Shown one piece after another: positions 1 through 9,465 of a DNA stretch of 64,000 bases. Origin of the DNA: Adiantum capillus-veneris (lineage: Eukaryota > Streptophyta > Polypodiopsida > Polypodiales > Pteridaceae); the NCBI GenBank assembly GCA_014529385.2, contig CM043966.1:102497087-102561086 (forward strand). Direction: 5' to 3'. The position numbers and the translations under genes were made by a program. The number at the start of each line of letters is the position of its first letter. Position 1 is the first letter of the stretch. The notes beneath the pieces are model-generated. The model worked only from the letters and a program-made list of their open reading frames with translations. It searched no databases and was not told the DNA's origin.

Positions 1-1432
1 AATATACTGACTCCATTCTGGAGCGATCATTATCTGATATAACGTTGAATACTCGGCTGGCGGTTTTGATGAACATACAATACATACAGTGACATATTCA
101 TGTACGCTTTCTTTCATTCCTGGCCAATAGACTCCCAATTGTAACAAATTCCTATATGTGTTCCTTCTTGAACAATGAAATGCACATTCCTGAACATGTG
201 CTTCGCACAGATATATACTATATTCCTCAGGATTGATGCATAGTCGTAAAACATGATCATTTCCCAATTGATACAACCTTCCTGCAATCAATTGAAGATT
301 CTTGGATTGCTGAATAGCAATATGTTTCAGGTTGTATTCTCTTCTATCGAACTCTCCTCCATAGGTTAATAGGTTAACGACATTTTGAGACCACCTCGGT
401 ATCATTTCTATGTTGAACAAGTACGCGTCTGGCATGTCGTCGTCTACTCCTATAGGGTCTTCTCCATTCGTCAATCGCGAAAGATGGTCAGCTCTAAGAT
501 GTGTTTTTCCTTTCTTTACTACTACCGTGAAGTCGAATTCCAGTAAGATAATGAACCATCTCACTATTCTCCCGGTATTGCATGGTTTATTCACTAGGTA
601 GAGCAAGGCTTGGTGATCCGTAAAAAACACAAACTTGTTGGCTAGAAGATAATGCCGAAATTTCTTCACATCATATATCATTCCTAATCCCTCTCGCTCT
701 GTTGTGGTGTAATTCTTCTCTGCATGGTTGAGCTGTCGACAGGCGTAACAGATAGGAAAATCCATGTTTCCTTCTTCTGGCTGAGCCAGAATGCATCCTA
801 TTGCATATGCCGAAGCATCTATGTGCACATGGAATATCTTCTCCCAATCTGGTGATTTCAAGACTGGAGCAGTAATGAGTGCCTCTTTCAATTTCTTGAA
901 TGATTCCTCACACTCCTCTGTCCATTCAAAGTTCACTATTAGCCTGTAAAGTGGTTGGCCTATTATAGCGTACATGTAAATGAATCGTCTATAATATCCA
1001 CAATGTCCCATAAAGCTCTGTACTTGTTTCGCATTGGTTGGTCTAGGCATATCCACTATAACTTTTATCTTCTCTAAATCCGTGGATATTCCGTTTTGTG
1101 AGACAATATGTCCCAGAATTCTGCCCTGTCGGACCATAAACACACATTTCTCAGGATTGAGACAAATGCGATATGTCCTACATTTCTCAAATACTTTTCT
1201 TAGGTGTTCTAGATGCTCATCTCTCAGTAGAGAATGTACACATAAGTCATCCATGTATATTTCGAGAAACAGCCTTAAGTATTCTTTGAAAGCATGCGTC
1301 ATCAGCCTTTGGAAGGTTGCGGGAGCATTGGTTAGACCAAAAGGCATAACCCGATAAGCATAAATTCCCCACTCCGTTGCAAAAGCTGTTTTATGTTGAT
1401 CTTCCAATGCTATGGCTAGCTGGTTATATCCT
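1..1432 (-). CDS. RT-RNase H-integrase N-terminus of element A (continuation, frameshifted and partial)
   Basis: The minus strand stays open from the frameshift near 1432 to the window edge, in a different frame from the upstream polyprotein. The RT active-site YMDD is encoded at 1257-1246 and the MPFGL block of RT lies near 1350. The RNase H domain follows (about 850-600), with an FTDHQAL-type block. Near the edge is the start of the integrase zinc-binding region, with CIVC. The DDE core and 3' LTR would lie below position 1. No stop codon was seen in this stretch, so the frameshift near 1432 is the only visible break in pol. Confidence 0.85.
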
Positions 1433-4400
1433 GAAAAAACCATCAAGAAAGGAGTATGCTGTTTTCCCTGATACACGCTCTAGAACATGATCAGTTATCG
1501 GCAGGGGATAATTGTCCCTGATTGTTGCAGCATTCACTTTCTTTAAGTTGACACACACTCGGAGTTTTCCGTTCTTCTTAGGTACTACCACAATCGGAGA
1601 TACCCAATCGGTGTGTTCAATCTCGTATATGAATTCAGCTTCCATTAGCTTATCTATCTCTTCTTTGATTCGCTTAGCAAACGTATCATTATAGGTGTAT
1701 GGTCTCTGTCTGCTAGGCTTTGCATCTTGTTTCAGTGGGATTGTGTGTTGGCATATCGATGGGTCAACCCCCTTTAAGTCCTTATAAGACCATGCAAACA
1801 CATCCCTATAATCTCTGAGAAGACTCAAAAGTCTCTCTTCCTCGCCTGGAGACAAATCTGTGGCTATGTATACCAGTCTAGGTGGCTCACCTGGAGCTGC
1901 TAAATCAACTTTTTTTGCATCCTCCGGTCCGTCATAAGATTCGTTCTCCTTCCTCTCTCGAATAGGTGGGGTTAATATCACCTTCCTATCCTCTATTGTG
2001 AATTTCCTATAGTGAGAGGGAACATCCATGTTTTCCTTGATTTTGGCGTTTTTGTCCTCTCCACTCTCAATTTCTGTAGTCCAAACTTCTTTCAGAGTTT
2101 TCTTGAGCTCTCTGTACTTGTTTCTACGTTCTAGCTTGGACTCCGTGTGTTCTCTGTTGCGCTTGTTCTTTTCTGATTTTTCTGTTTCAGTTTTCGTTCC
2201 ATTCTTTTGAACTTGATTTCTTGAGCCTCTTTTGTCTTTTCGTAAGCTCTTTTGATCACTGCCTCTCATTCTTCCAGAAATCTTATCCTTAACACAATCT
2301 TCAGCCTTTACTAGCATTAGGAATTGATTTTTTCCTCTTATTCTAGGCATCGGATTGGTTCTAACCCCTTTTGTTTTTCTCTTTGCTCTATAGCGTTTCT
2401 GGCGTTGTTTAGTTTGGTTCGGAAAATCATAAAATCGGACATCCGTTATAGTTTCTTCGTTTCCGCTTGAATTGTCCGTTGACTCGTTGTCTGCTTCATT
2501 TCCCCACTCTGGATGATTTGGAATGTCGTGAAACACCTCTTCTTCATCTTCTTTTTCCAGTGTATCGTTTTTTTCAGTTTCATTTTCGAGTACAGTTCTC
2601 AACATGAAATACGGAACCACGTCGTACCCGTCCTTGTCGCAAAATTTCGTTGTGGGACCATCCGGAATTGCACAAACATCTAGGGTTGCTAGAATGTGTG
2701 TCCATTCTAATGGTTCAAACGTGTCCTCTGGAAAGGGTTCTCCTATATAAGTTTCGTCTTCGATAGCCCTTTCTAAAACACATTCTTCTCGTTTCAGACT
2801 TCCACATTTCGAAGCTCCACACATCCATAACTCCTTGGGTTTACCTAACCAAGCTGGAAATTCGGATCCCGCCAAAGTAGCCGAATCAAATTCCTCTACC
2901 GGTGTTCGGTTCACATCTTTGTAGCTATGGTCTTTCAGGTTCACACGTGTAGTGGTTTCCATATTTCTCAGGTATATGTGATCGTAGCCCCAATCCTGGA
3001 CCATTTTCAACTGTCTCATGAATGGTCTTCCCAGTATGATATCATAGTTATTCTCCTTGCCAAAATCGACAATAGCGAAAGTATGTTCGTATTCAATGCC
3101 GCAAGAAGTCACTACAACTTTCTCTAATAACCCCATAGGTTTCTCCATGTGTCCATCTGCTAATTGGAGTTTCAACCTAGTCTTCCTTATTGCTGGTTTC
3201 CCCCATTTTTTCCAGATTTCTTTTGTAGCAATGGCTACCCCAGCTCCGCTGTCTAGTATTGCCATTGTGTTCACTCCTTGGAATTCAACTGGTAAGGTTG
3301 TATTCCCCTCTTCACCTTCACAATACTCTCCGACCTTGTTTAAAGGTACAGGCTTAGCGTTCTTTTGTGGCTTGCTCAGCTCCTCCATGCTCTCTTGCAA
3401 TCTCGATGTTGGATCTTTTATCCCGAATTTCTCCAAGCATTTTCCTACAGTGGTCCACATATGTGATCTTAGCCTCAAAAGCTCAGCTAGAGTGATAGTG
3501 CATGTCACTGGTGTTGACAAAATCTCTATCAATCCTTGCGAGTCCATGACTTTTTCTGATGAGATTTTTCGTGAGGGAAGTGCTCTAATCTCGGATTTTG
3601 CTTCATACTCGCCTAAGTATGAAGGTAAGGTTTTCAGTGAATGAGGTTTGCTCTCCATTGTTCTAACAGAGCCCCCATCTCCCCAGTAAGATTGCAGATC
3701 CAAGTCCACTTGAGATCCTGCCTCAAATTCCACTATGGGAGGATTCCTGATGTCCTTTTCCCAATTTGTCTGATTAGCTTGGCAACTTAGCTCGTTTGCA
3801 AAGTTTGCCTCTCTCACTTGTTTCCAAAATTCATTGTAATCCTCATCTCTTCCGTAAGACCTCTGTATGACTGGATGAAAACTCTCGATCTCCTGATCGG
3901 TTGTGTTCAACACTATGCGGTCATCCTTGTGTGTATTTTCAGGCTTTTGTGCACTGGGAGTCTTTTCAGCTACCCGTGAAACGATAGTCTCTTGCTGAAT
4001 TGGGTTTTCCGTTCCACAATTCATTGTTTCTCTTGGTGGTTCTAATAAAGCTTGTGCAGTCTCGATCATTCTCTGGCACATTTCAAGTCTCTGCTTTTCC
4101 AATTCCGCGTTTGGGTATGTCATCCACCGCTGTTCTTGTGTTTGGTTGTTCTTTAACCTAGCTTCGTAAGCTCTCATCAGTGCGTCCAATGGTTCGTGTA
4201 CTTTGTCGACTAGCACTGATCCCCCTGAGCTTAAGCTCGTTGTTTCTTTGATACTCTTTTGTTTCGTTCTTTCCGAGCTCATCTCTCGTTTCCCGTTTTG
4301 ACTCTCAAGTTTTTCTAATCTAGCTTTGGTTTGCTTTAGTTCCTCAGCTAGAATAGCGTCTTCACGTTCTTTTCTCAACTTCATGCGTGCTTTTCTAGCT

Positions 4401-7135
4401 TTCCATGTGTTTTTCTGACTCCGCGGTCCTTGACTAACCACTTCAGTCGCTAACTTTCCATTCTCAGGTTCTCTAGTGGTTTTCTTAGCTTGAGCTCTAG
4501 TAACAACTTGCGTTGGTATCAGAGTTTCATTTTCAGATCCACTGCTGGTAGGAATAGTTTCTAACATATTCAATGTCGTCTTTTGCACTTTGTTTGGATT
4601 CTTTGAACAATCCTCAATGAAGTGAGTAACCCCACACTCAGTGCAATAAGCATTAATTCGAATGATTTCCGTATGTGGGCAAACATTCATCAGATGGTCA
4701 CCTCCACACTTGTAACAGGGTCCTAGTGCTGGTCTTGGTCCCATTTGATTCGTCCTTTGTGGATAGGATGGTCTTTGTCCTGTTAACCCTCCATGAGCTA
4801 TGAACATCAAGGTTCTTGCGTCCATATTGTATCTCTCTTCATCAGAAGCACTTGTAACTGTTGGTGTTCCGACATTCCCCATCATGCCCCATGGTTCTGG
4901 TTGTTTGGGTTCTTCTGGTGGGTAATACACAGTTGGAGACATGTGTGCACCCGATTCTTCATAATAGGCTTGAACAGGCACTAAGGCTTGTTCTTCCTGA
5001 TTCTCTAAGGTTGGTGCATATCTAATGCCCACTGGTCTTGCTCCTGGTAAAGGTGGTTGTTGTCCCAATACCGGTTGCGGTCTTTCTATCCCCATAGGTC
5101 CTGGTACATTTCCCGTTGGGTATCGAGGTACTGGATGTACTTGAGGTGGTGCTAATTGAGCAGGAGGTGCATACTGGCGCTCCCTTACATACCCTTTGTT
5201 GTAATAGCACTCCTCTGTTGGATGATTTGTCCATTTTTGTTCAATAGCACACCATTTCAGTGTTTTTGGCAATGGTTTTTGGTATGGTGCCATCCTTTTT
5301 AGAGCATCTTCTATCATTTGCTCTACATTTGGCATGGTTGTTGTTTGAACATTCTTTTTAGTGGTAGTCTCGCTCGCTACGGAGGAGGAGCTACTGGATG
5401 CACAATCTGTATCCGCTGACACCTCTCCATAAACCGTACAGTTATCCACTAAGTACAATGCCTCTCTCGTTACTTGCTCGAAACTTGTACAAGCTTTCAA
5501 GTGCAAGTCCTTCTTGAGAGTGTCGTTCCTCAGTCCCTCAATAAAGAGAACAGATAGTCTGTCATCTTGTGGTCGCTCACGTACTGGACATCTCTCAATG
5601 TATTTTTTGAAGCGAAGTGAAGCTTCCTTCACTTTTTCGTGTTCTCTCTGTTTAAAAGCATATATTTGTGAGACCGTATTGTGCTTAATCCCTCGTTTTG
5701 AGAATTCCTCAGCAAACTCTCTTAGCAAATGGTCAATGTCATGGAATCCCCCTATGTTCATTGGTTGAAACCATGTCAAAGCAGTACCTTCTAGAGTAAG
5801 ACCAAATCCCTCGTATTGTGTATGGAAATCTGTTATCTGCTCAGCTCTTAAGACTTGCTTAAAGAGTGACACATGTGCATACGGATCTCCTGAACCACCA
5901 TACTTCTTTGGCATACACTTCGCTACTTGAGATGGTCTCATACGTCTATGGTCTGCTACTAATCTCATTGCTCCTGTGTCTCGGCTAAAGCTTTCTCTAG
6001 CACCATGGACTTCATGGGTTACCCTTGTCGGTTCCTCTGCCCTGAATCTACTGCTGGGAGGTAAATGTGATGGTTCCGCTTCAAACCTTGGACCTGGAGT
6101 GTTATAGGTGGGGATTGGAACTGCACTACCTCGATTCGTCTCCATTGACCCTCTGGAATGTAATGATCCCATTGGTCCAGGCTTCGAGTACTGAGGTTGA
6201 CTAAAAGAGTCAGCAACCTGAGTTCTTTGTCCTCCTGTTGTCATTGAGTTTTGCACTCCATTTTTTGGTGCTGGTCTATGTGAGCTAGAAGTAACATAAT
6301 ACTGATGTAGTGGTCCCCCAAAGTATGTATATCCTTCTAATTCTTTCTTGCCCATTGTTGAGTATTGCCTGCCATACTTATCGTAAGCAGCAATTTTCAC
6401 TTCCGATCCCTCTGTGTAGGTAAAGACATAAAGTCTTTTTTGGTATGTCAACTCTCCGGTGTAGGGTTCTTCACATCTATAATAGAGATCTTGCTCCCCA
6501 TTATTATATTTGTACAGCCCCACATAGATGTTATCAGTGTTGATCCTTGTAGTTTCATTCTCTCTTCTTAACCTCGCATTAGGGAAGTTCATTATTGGTG
6601 CTTTCTCCTCGAGTTCTTCATCTATTTTGGCTTTGGTGCCCATCAATCCCCACTTGTCCACAATGTTAGGGTTTAGGACTACCAAGTACATGGTACCCTC
6701 GTCATCTAGATATCTATCTCCGCTATAGCTCACAGGCACTAAGTCCTTGAACTCACTAGGTCTATCTTCTATCTTTACACAATAGCGGTCCATTCCATCT
6801 TTGTAGATCTTGGCACCTTGCTCATTGTCGTACTGGTATTTTATGAACAATAGCTTCATGGTGGCGGAAGGGTTTGATGATCCTGCTGCCATATTTTCTC
6901 TGTTGTTCAGGTTCAAGTGTTCGGTGAAAATCTCGTAAGATCTCTCCGAAGAAGTATCAGAGACACTTCCTTCAAAGATCGGCTCTAATGGTTGCACCCA
7001 ACTTTGGTTTACACTTCCCTCGGTTGATATGGCACTTGCTGGTTCCCCTTGTTTTGGTTGATTATTCCGGAGATTCCTGCCCGATCTCAAATTCATCAAT
7101 TCCCCTAAAGGACTGTAACTTTTCCGTCTCGGCAA
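1424..7135 (-). CDS. Gag-protease-RT polyprotein of gypsy element A
   Basis: A 1903-residue frame without internal stops. Residues about 90-290 form an N-terminal region I do not recognise, rich in Tyr, Asp and Glu. A gag capsid-like domain follows at about 405-545 (it begins near PKKYGGSGDP and contains ALTWF). Two zinc knuckles of the form C-x2-C-x3-H-x4-C lie near residues 807 and 838. A charged linker follows. The aspartic protease has its catalytic DSGAG near residue 1292. RT begins near residue 1750 and shows the VSPIVVVPKKNGKLR block near 1848. The frame ends early just after SFLDGF, where a run of six T on the coding strand carries one base too many; removing one T would continue the RT frame. 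Gag and pol share one frame, so any separation of products would rely on proteolysis. The protein is long for a plant gypsy gag-PR segment because of the N-terminal and linker regions. Confidence 0.88.
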   Translation of the reverse strand: MPRRKSYSPLGELMNLRSGRNLRNNQPKQGEPASAISTEGSVNQSWVQPLEPIFEGSVSDTSSERSYEIFTEHLNLNNRENMAAGSSNPSATMKLLFIKYQYDNEQGAKIYKDGMDRYCVKIEDRPSEFKDLVPVSYSGDRYLDDEGTMYLVVLNPNIVDKWGLMGTKAKIDEELEEKAPIMNFPNARLRRENETTRINTDNIYVGLYKYNNGEQDLYYRCEEPYTGELTYQKRLYVFTYTEGSEVKIAAYDKYGRQYSTMGKKELEGYTYFGGPLHQYYVTSSSHRPAPKNGVQNSMTTGGQRTQVADSFSQPQYSKPGPMGSLHSRGSMETNRGSAVPIPTYNTPGPRFEAEPSHLPPSSRFRAEEPTRVTHEVHGARESFSRDTGAMRLVADHRRMRPSQVAKCMPKKYGGSGDPYAHVSLFKQVLRAEQITDFHTQYEGFGLTLEGTALTWFQPMNIGGFHDIDHLLREFAEEFSKRGIKHNTVSQIYAFKQREHEKVKEASLRFKKYIERCPVRERPQDDRLSVLFIEGLRNDTLKKDLHLKACTSFEQVTREALYLVDNCTVYGEVSADTDCASSSSSSVASETTTKKNVQTTTMPNVEQMIEDALKRMAPYQKPLPKTLKWCAIEQKWTNHPTEECYYNKGYVRERQYAPPAQLAPPQVHPVPRYPTGNVPGPMGIERPQPVLGQQPPLPGARPVGIRYAPTLENQEEQALVPVQAYYEESGAHMSPTVYYPPEEPKQPEPWGMMGNVGTPTVTSASDEERYNMDARTLMFIAHGGLTGQRPSYPQRTNQMGPRPALGPCYKCGGDHLMNVCPHTEIIRINAYCTECGVTHFIEDCSKNPNKVQKTTLNMLETIPTSSGSENETLIPTQVVTRAQAKKTTREPENGKLATEVVSQGPRSQKNTWKARKARMKLRKEREDAILAEELKQTKARLEKLESQNGKREMSSERTKQKSIKETTSLSSGGSVLVDKVHEPLDALMRAYEARLKNNQTQEQRWMTYPNAELEKQRLEMCQRMIETAQALLEPPRETMNCGTENPIQQETIVSRVAEKTPSAQKPENTHKDDRIVLNTTDQEIESFHPVIQRSYGRDEDYNEFWKQVREANFANELSCQANQTNWEKDIRNPPIVEFEAGSQVDLDLQSYWGDGGSVRTMESKPHSLKTLPSYLGEYEAKSEIRALPSRKISSEKVMDSQGLIEILSTPVTCTITLAELLRLRSHMWTTVGKCLEKFGIKDPTSRLQESMEELSKPQKNAKPVPLNKVGEYCEGEEGNTTLPVEFQGVNTMAILDSGAGVAIATKEIWKKWGKPAIRKTRLKLQLADGHMEKPMGLLEKVVVTSCGIEYEHTFAIVDFGKENNYDIILGRPFMRQLKMVQDWGYDHIYLRNMETTTRVNLKDHSYKDVNRTPVEEFDSATLAGSEFPAWLGKPKELWMCGASKCGSLKREECVLERAIEDETYIGEPFPEDTFEPLEWTHILATLDVCAIPDGPTTKFCDKDGYDVVPYFMLRTVLENETEKNDTLEKEDEEEVFHDIPNHPEWGNEADNESTDNSSGNEETITDVRFYDFPNQTKQRQKRYRAKRKTKGVRTNPMPRIRGKNQFLMLVKAEDCVKDKISGRMRGSDQKSLRKDKRGSRNQVQKNGTKTETEKSEKNKRNREHTESKLERRNKYRELKKTLKEVWTTEIESGEDKNAKIKENMDVPSHYRKFTIEDRKVILTPPIRERKENESYDGPEDAKKVDLAAPGEPPRLVYIATDLSPGEEERLLSLLRDYRDVFAWSYKDLKGVDPSICQHTIPLKQDAKPSRQRPYTYNDTFAKRIKEEIDKLMEAEFIYEIEHTDWVSPIVVVPKKNGKLRVCVNLKKVNAATIRDNYPLPITDHVLERVSGKTAYSFLDGFFRI

Positions 7136-8507
7136 TGTGTTTTCCCCAAGTTTTTGTGGTTAGAATTGATCCAAACTGACTGATACTTGGTCAATTGTTT
7201 AATCTTGTCAGTTGGACAACTTCTCTTTCATCAAGTGAGAATTTTGTTACTGTTATGCTGAAAAAGACATTATACGTGTATGATGTCTTTTTTCACAGAT
7301 TTTGACTATTTTGGTTATGCTCACTCTCAGTGACCCCTTTATGCTCTGTTCACTCACAAAATTCAGTTTGAACTCTGTTTGAGCAAGTTATGGCTAATTT
7401 AGGCTTTTCTTGGCAATTTTCCGCTTTTGACTTGTTTTTTGGGTCAATTGTGATCCAAATGGGATGAAACTTGAAATATAACCTCTAGACAGCTATTACA
7501 ATGGATCTGTGTTAGCAAAGTATCAAAATATGTCCAAAATTAGGTCAAAGACATCATACGCGTATGATGTTTTTTTCATCAATTTGGGTCCAAACTTGAT
7601 ATTTATGCTTTCAACAGTGTTTGTAACAATCTTGTCAGGTCAGATTTCAAAAATAAGCAGTGGAAGTGCCAAAAGACATTATACGCGTATGATGTCTTTT
7701 TTCAAAGATTTAGACTATTTTTTGTTTTAAGCCTTCTCCAATGTTTATAATTGAATTTCAAGTGTTTTTGTCAGGTTTGAATGTAAAAACAAGATTTGAA
7801 TCCAAAATTTCCTATTCTTTGCGTTTCTTGGACTCCGACTTGTCTTTTTGGGTTTCTTTGAGTGTTAATGCTCTTGTTTTAAGTTGATCTTAGGGTAAAA
7901 CCCCCCTTCTAAACACTCTGGCAATGTCAAATTTTCAATTTTAGTCTCTGTTTAGGTCCTAAGACATCATACGCGTATGATGTTTAAAGTTGCAGATTTC
8001 CAGTTTTTCAGCACAGAACTCTTCCAATAGCTCTTTTAAGTGCTCAGCAACAATCAGTTACACAAAAAATTTTTCTGAACTTTGTTTATTGCATATTTCA
8101 CTACCAAAGCGACTTTTTTTCAGTGATCTAACATGCAATCAAACACATCAAGCAAATAGAACACCAATTGATAGCTCTAGATCAGGATCAAATCAGGCCC
8201 TACCTAAGCTACTTCTAATCATAAAATGGATTTTTTGCAATTGAAAATATAAAGAGATTTACTACCACACAAGGAGTAGCAAATGCTTTTTATGTCAAAA
8301 ACCACTTAAACACCATCAAAAACAATCTAATCTAAACTAAACTAAAAATACTGTCAACACGGAAGACCCAGGAATACACCACTTCCTAGTATCTCTCGAG
8401 ACCTTCGGAGTCCACCACTCCTAGATCTTTTCTAACTAACGTATACAAAGTAGTTTATACGACTCACCTCGTAGGATTAGTCTAAGGTCACCTACTTAGG
8501 GCTCTCG
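7136..8507 (-). other. Untranslated leader of element A with four palindromes
   Basis: About 1.37 kb lie between the primer site and the gag start, with no long reading frame. Four near-identical 22-bp palindromes with the core ATACGCGTAT (ATACGTGTAT in one) lie at 7266-7287, 7550-7571, 7675-7696 and 7963-7984. Their spacing (284, 125, 288) and similar flanks, such as a GACTTG-T-rich-GGGT block after the first and third, suggest an old duplication of about 410 bp, each unit carrying two palindromes. Long leaders with packaging or dimerisation signals are known in LTR retroelements; that role here is inference. Confidence 0.75.
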
Positions 8508-8525
8508 TCCCCGGCAGCGGCGCCA
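8508..8525 (-). promoter_or_regulatory. Primer-binding site of element A (tRNA-Asp type)
   Basis: The minus strand reads TGGCGCCGCTGCCGGGGA two bases inside the 5' LTR. This differs by one base from the tRNA-Asp 3'-end complement that primes many plant gypsy elements. It fixes the inner edge of the 5' LTR at 8528. Confidence 0.85.
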
Positions 8526-8527
8526 AA

Positions 8528-9463
8528 TGTTAAGGCGGTTACGCCACTAGCGGAAGCTAAATAGCGAGAACTCAACCAACAACAGAATTTGTCAGACGAG
8601 GACGGAGCTTGACCCGCAGGCGCATGGAAACAACTAGGTGGGTGTCAAATCACCTACTCGACCTTCTAATGACAATCACTACTAAGGAAATCAAATCTAA
8701 GTTCTAAAATACGCAAGTGACTGAAATCCGTACTACAAACGAATGCTATACGAAACAAGATCTAGAATCATCGAATCGATCTCAAACTCAAGGGGAAGTC
8801 TATACACTAGGTAAGAACAACACCCTAAAGACTTGAACTGCAAAATCAACCTATAACCACTCCGTGCAGTAAACGCGTATGAAGACAGGCCGAAAAATAC
8901 AGGTGACCGAAACTTGACCCCGATGGTACTAATGTGTAGCTCTACTCGTTGTGGTTCTATAGATATGCTGCACGCTCTATTCCGACACACGAGTTGGAAG
9001 AAAACTCACACCGAAGCTCGTAGGAACTTACCACACGTAGAAGCCGATAGCGCGCACTCTTGGTATCTGTGCGTAGCTCTCACCGTTGCTAACACAATGG
9101 CGGTGTCGCTTCTCCAATGGCGGCCCCGTAGCTCTCGTAGCAAGGAGATAAGACTCTCTCTCTCTCTCTCTCTCTCAAACACAGTCACGGCGCTCAAAAA
9201 CTCACTTTGATTAATAATTGAATCCCCTTAGGTTACAAAACTTTGGCTTATATACCTCAGCCTTGGAGGTGAGAACATCTCTAATTATTTACATCAACAG
9301 GTGAAATTACTTCGGGATTACAAGCTGGAAACTCAATTGAGTCCCGTTACTTAATGAATGGCTCAAATCAAAATTAATGTCGGAAAGACATTTATTACAA
9401 TCAATGGTTACAAAATGATGGGTGTGAGCAAAAATGCGGGTGTGATCCTCTGCTGGCTCAACA
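8528..9463 (-). repeat. 5' LTR of element A
   Basis: The inner edge is well supported: on the plus strand it begins TGTTAAGG directly beside the primer site. The outer edge is tentative, at CTCAACA near 9463, the closest terminal match before the reading frame of element B resumes. A minus-strand TATA box, TATATAAG, lies at 9254-9247. A (CT)n tract at 9154-9176 lies in the transcribed part. The other LTR is outside the window, so the length of about 936 bp is unconfirmed. Confidence 0.6.
9247..9254 (-). promoter_or_regulatory. TATA box in LTR of element A
   Basis: TATATAAG on the minus strand, upstream (in that direction) of the leader and gag frame. Its place within the LTR is typical of the U3/R border. 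Confidence 0.55.
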
Positions 9464-9465
9464 CA

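Larger units (their letters stand above)
1..9463 (-). mobile_element. Ty3/gypsy LTR retrotransposon A (3' part lies outside the window)
   Basis: Read on the minus strand, the order is 5' LTR (about 9463-8528), tRNA-type primer site (8525-8508), a 1.4-kb untranslated leader, a single gag-protease-RT frame (7135-1424), then RT, RNase H and the start of integrase running off the window edge at position 1. The order protease-RT-RNase H-integrase is that of Ty3/gypsy. One single-base frameshift is the only coding lesion seen in about 7 kb, so the copy is young compared with the other elements here. The 3' LTR and target duplication are not visible, so completeness cannot be judged. The 5' end lies against the RNase H-integrase half of element B, which suggests that A inserted into B. 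Confidence 0.9.

Noticed and set aside
5022-5234. Short Ser/Thr-rich frame on the same strand as the element A polyprotein
   Set aside because: Shadow of the 1903-residue frame in another phase; no motif. Likewise the many short plus-strand frames between 1512 and 6728.
7266-7984. Repeated palindromes as a possible CRISPR array
   Set aside because: Spacing is irregular (284, 125, 288), the 'spacers' are themselves duplicated, no cas gene is present, and the context is a plant retroelement leader.
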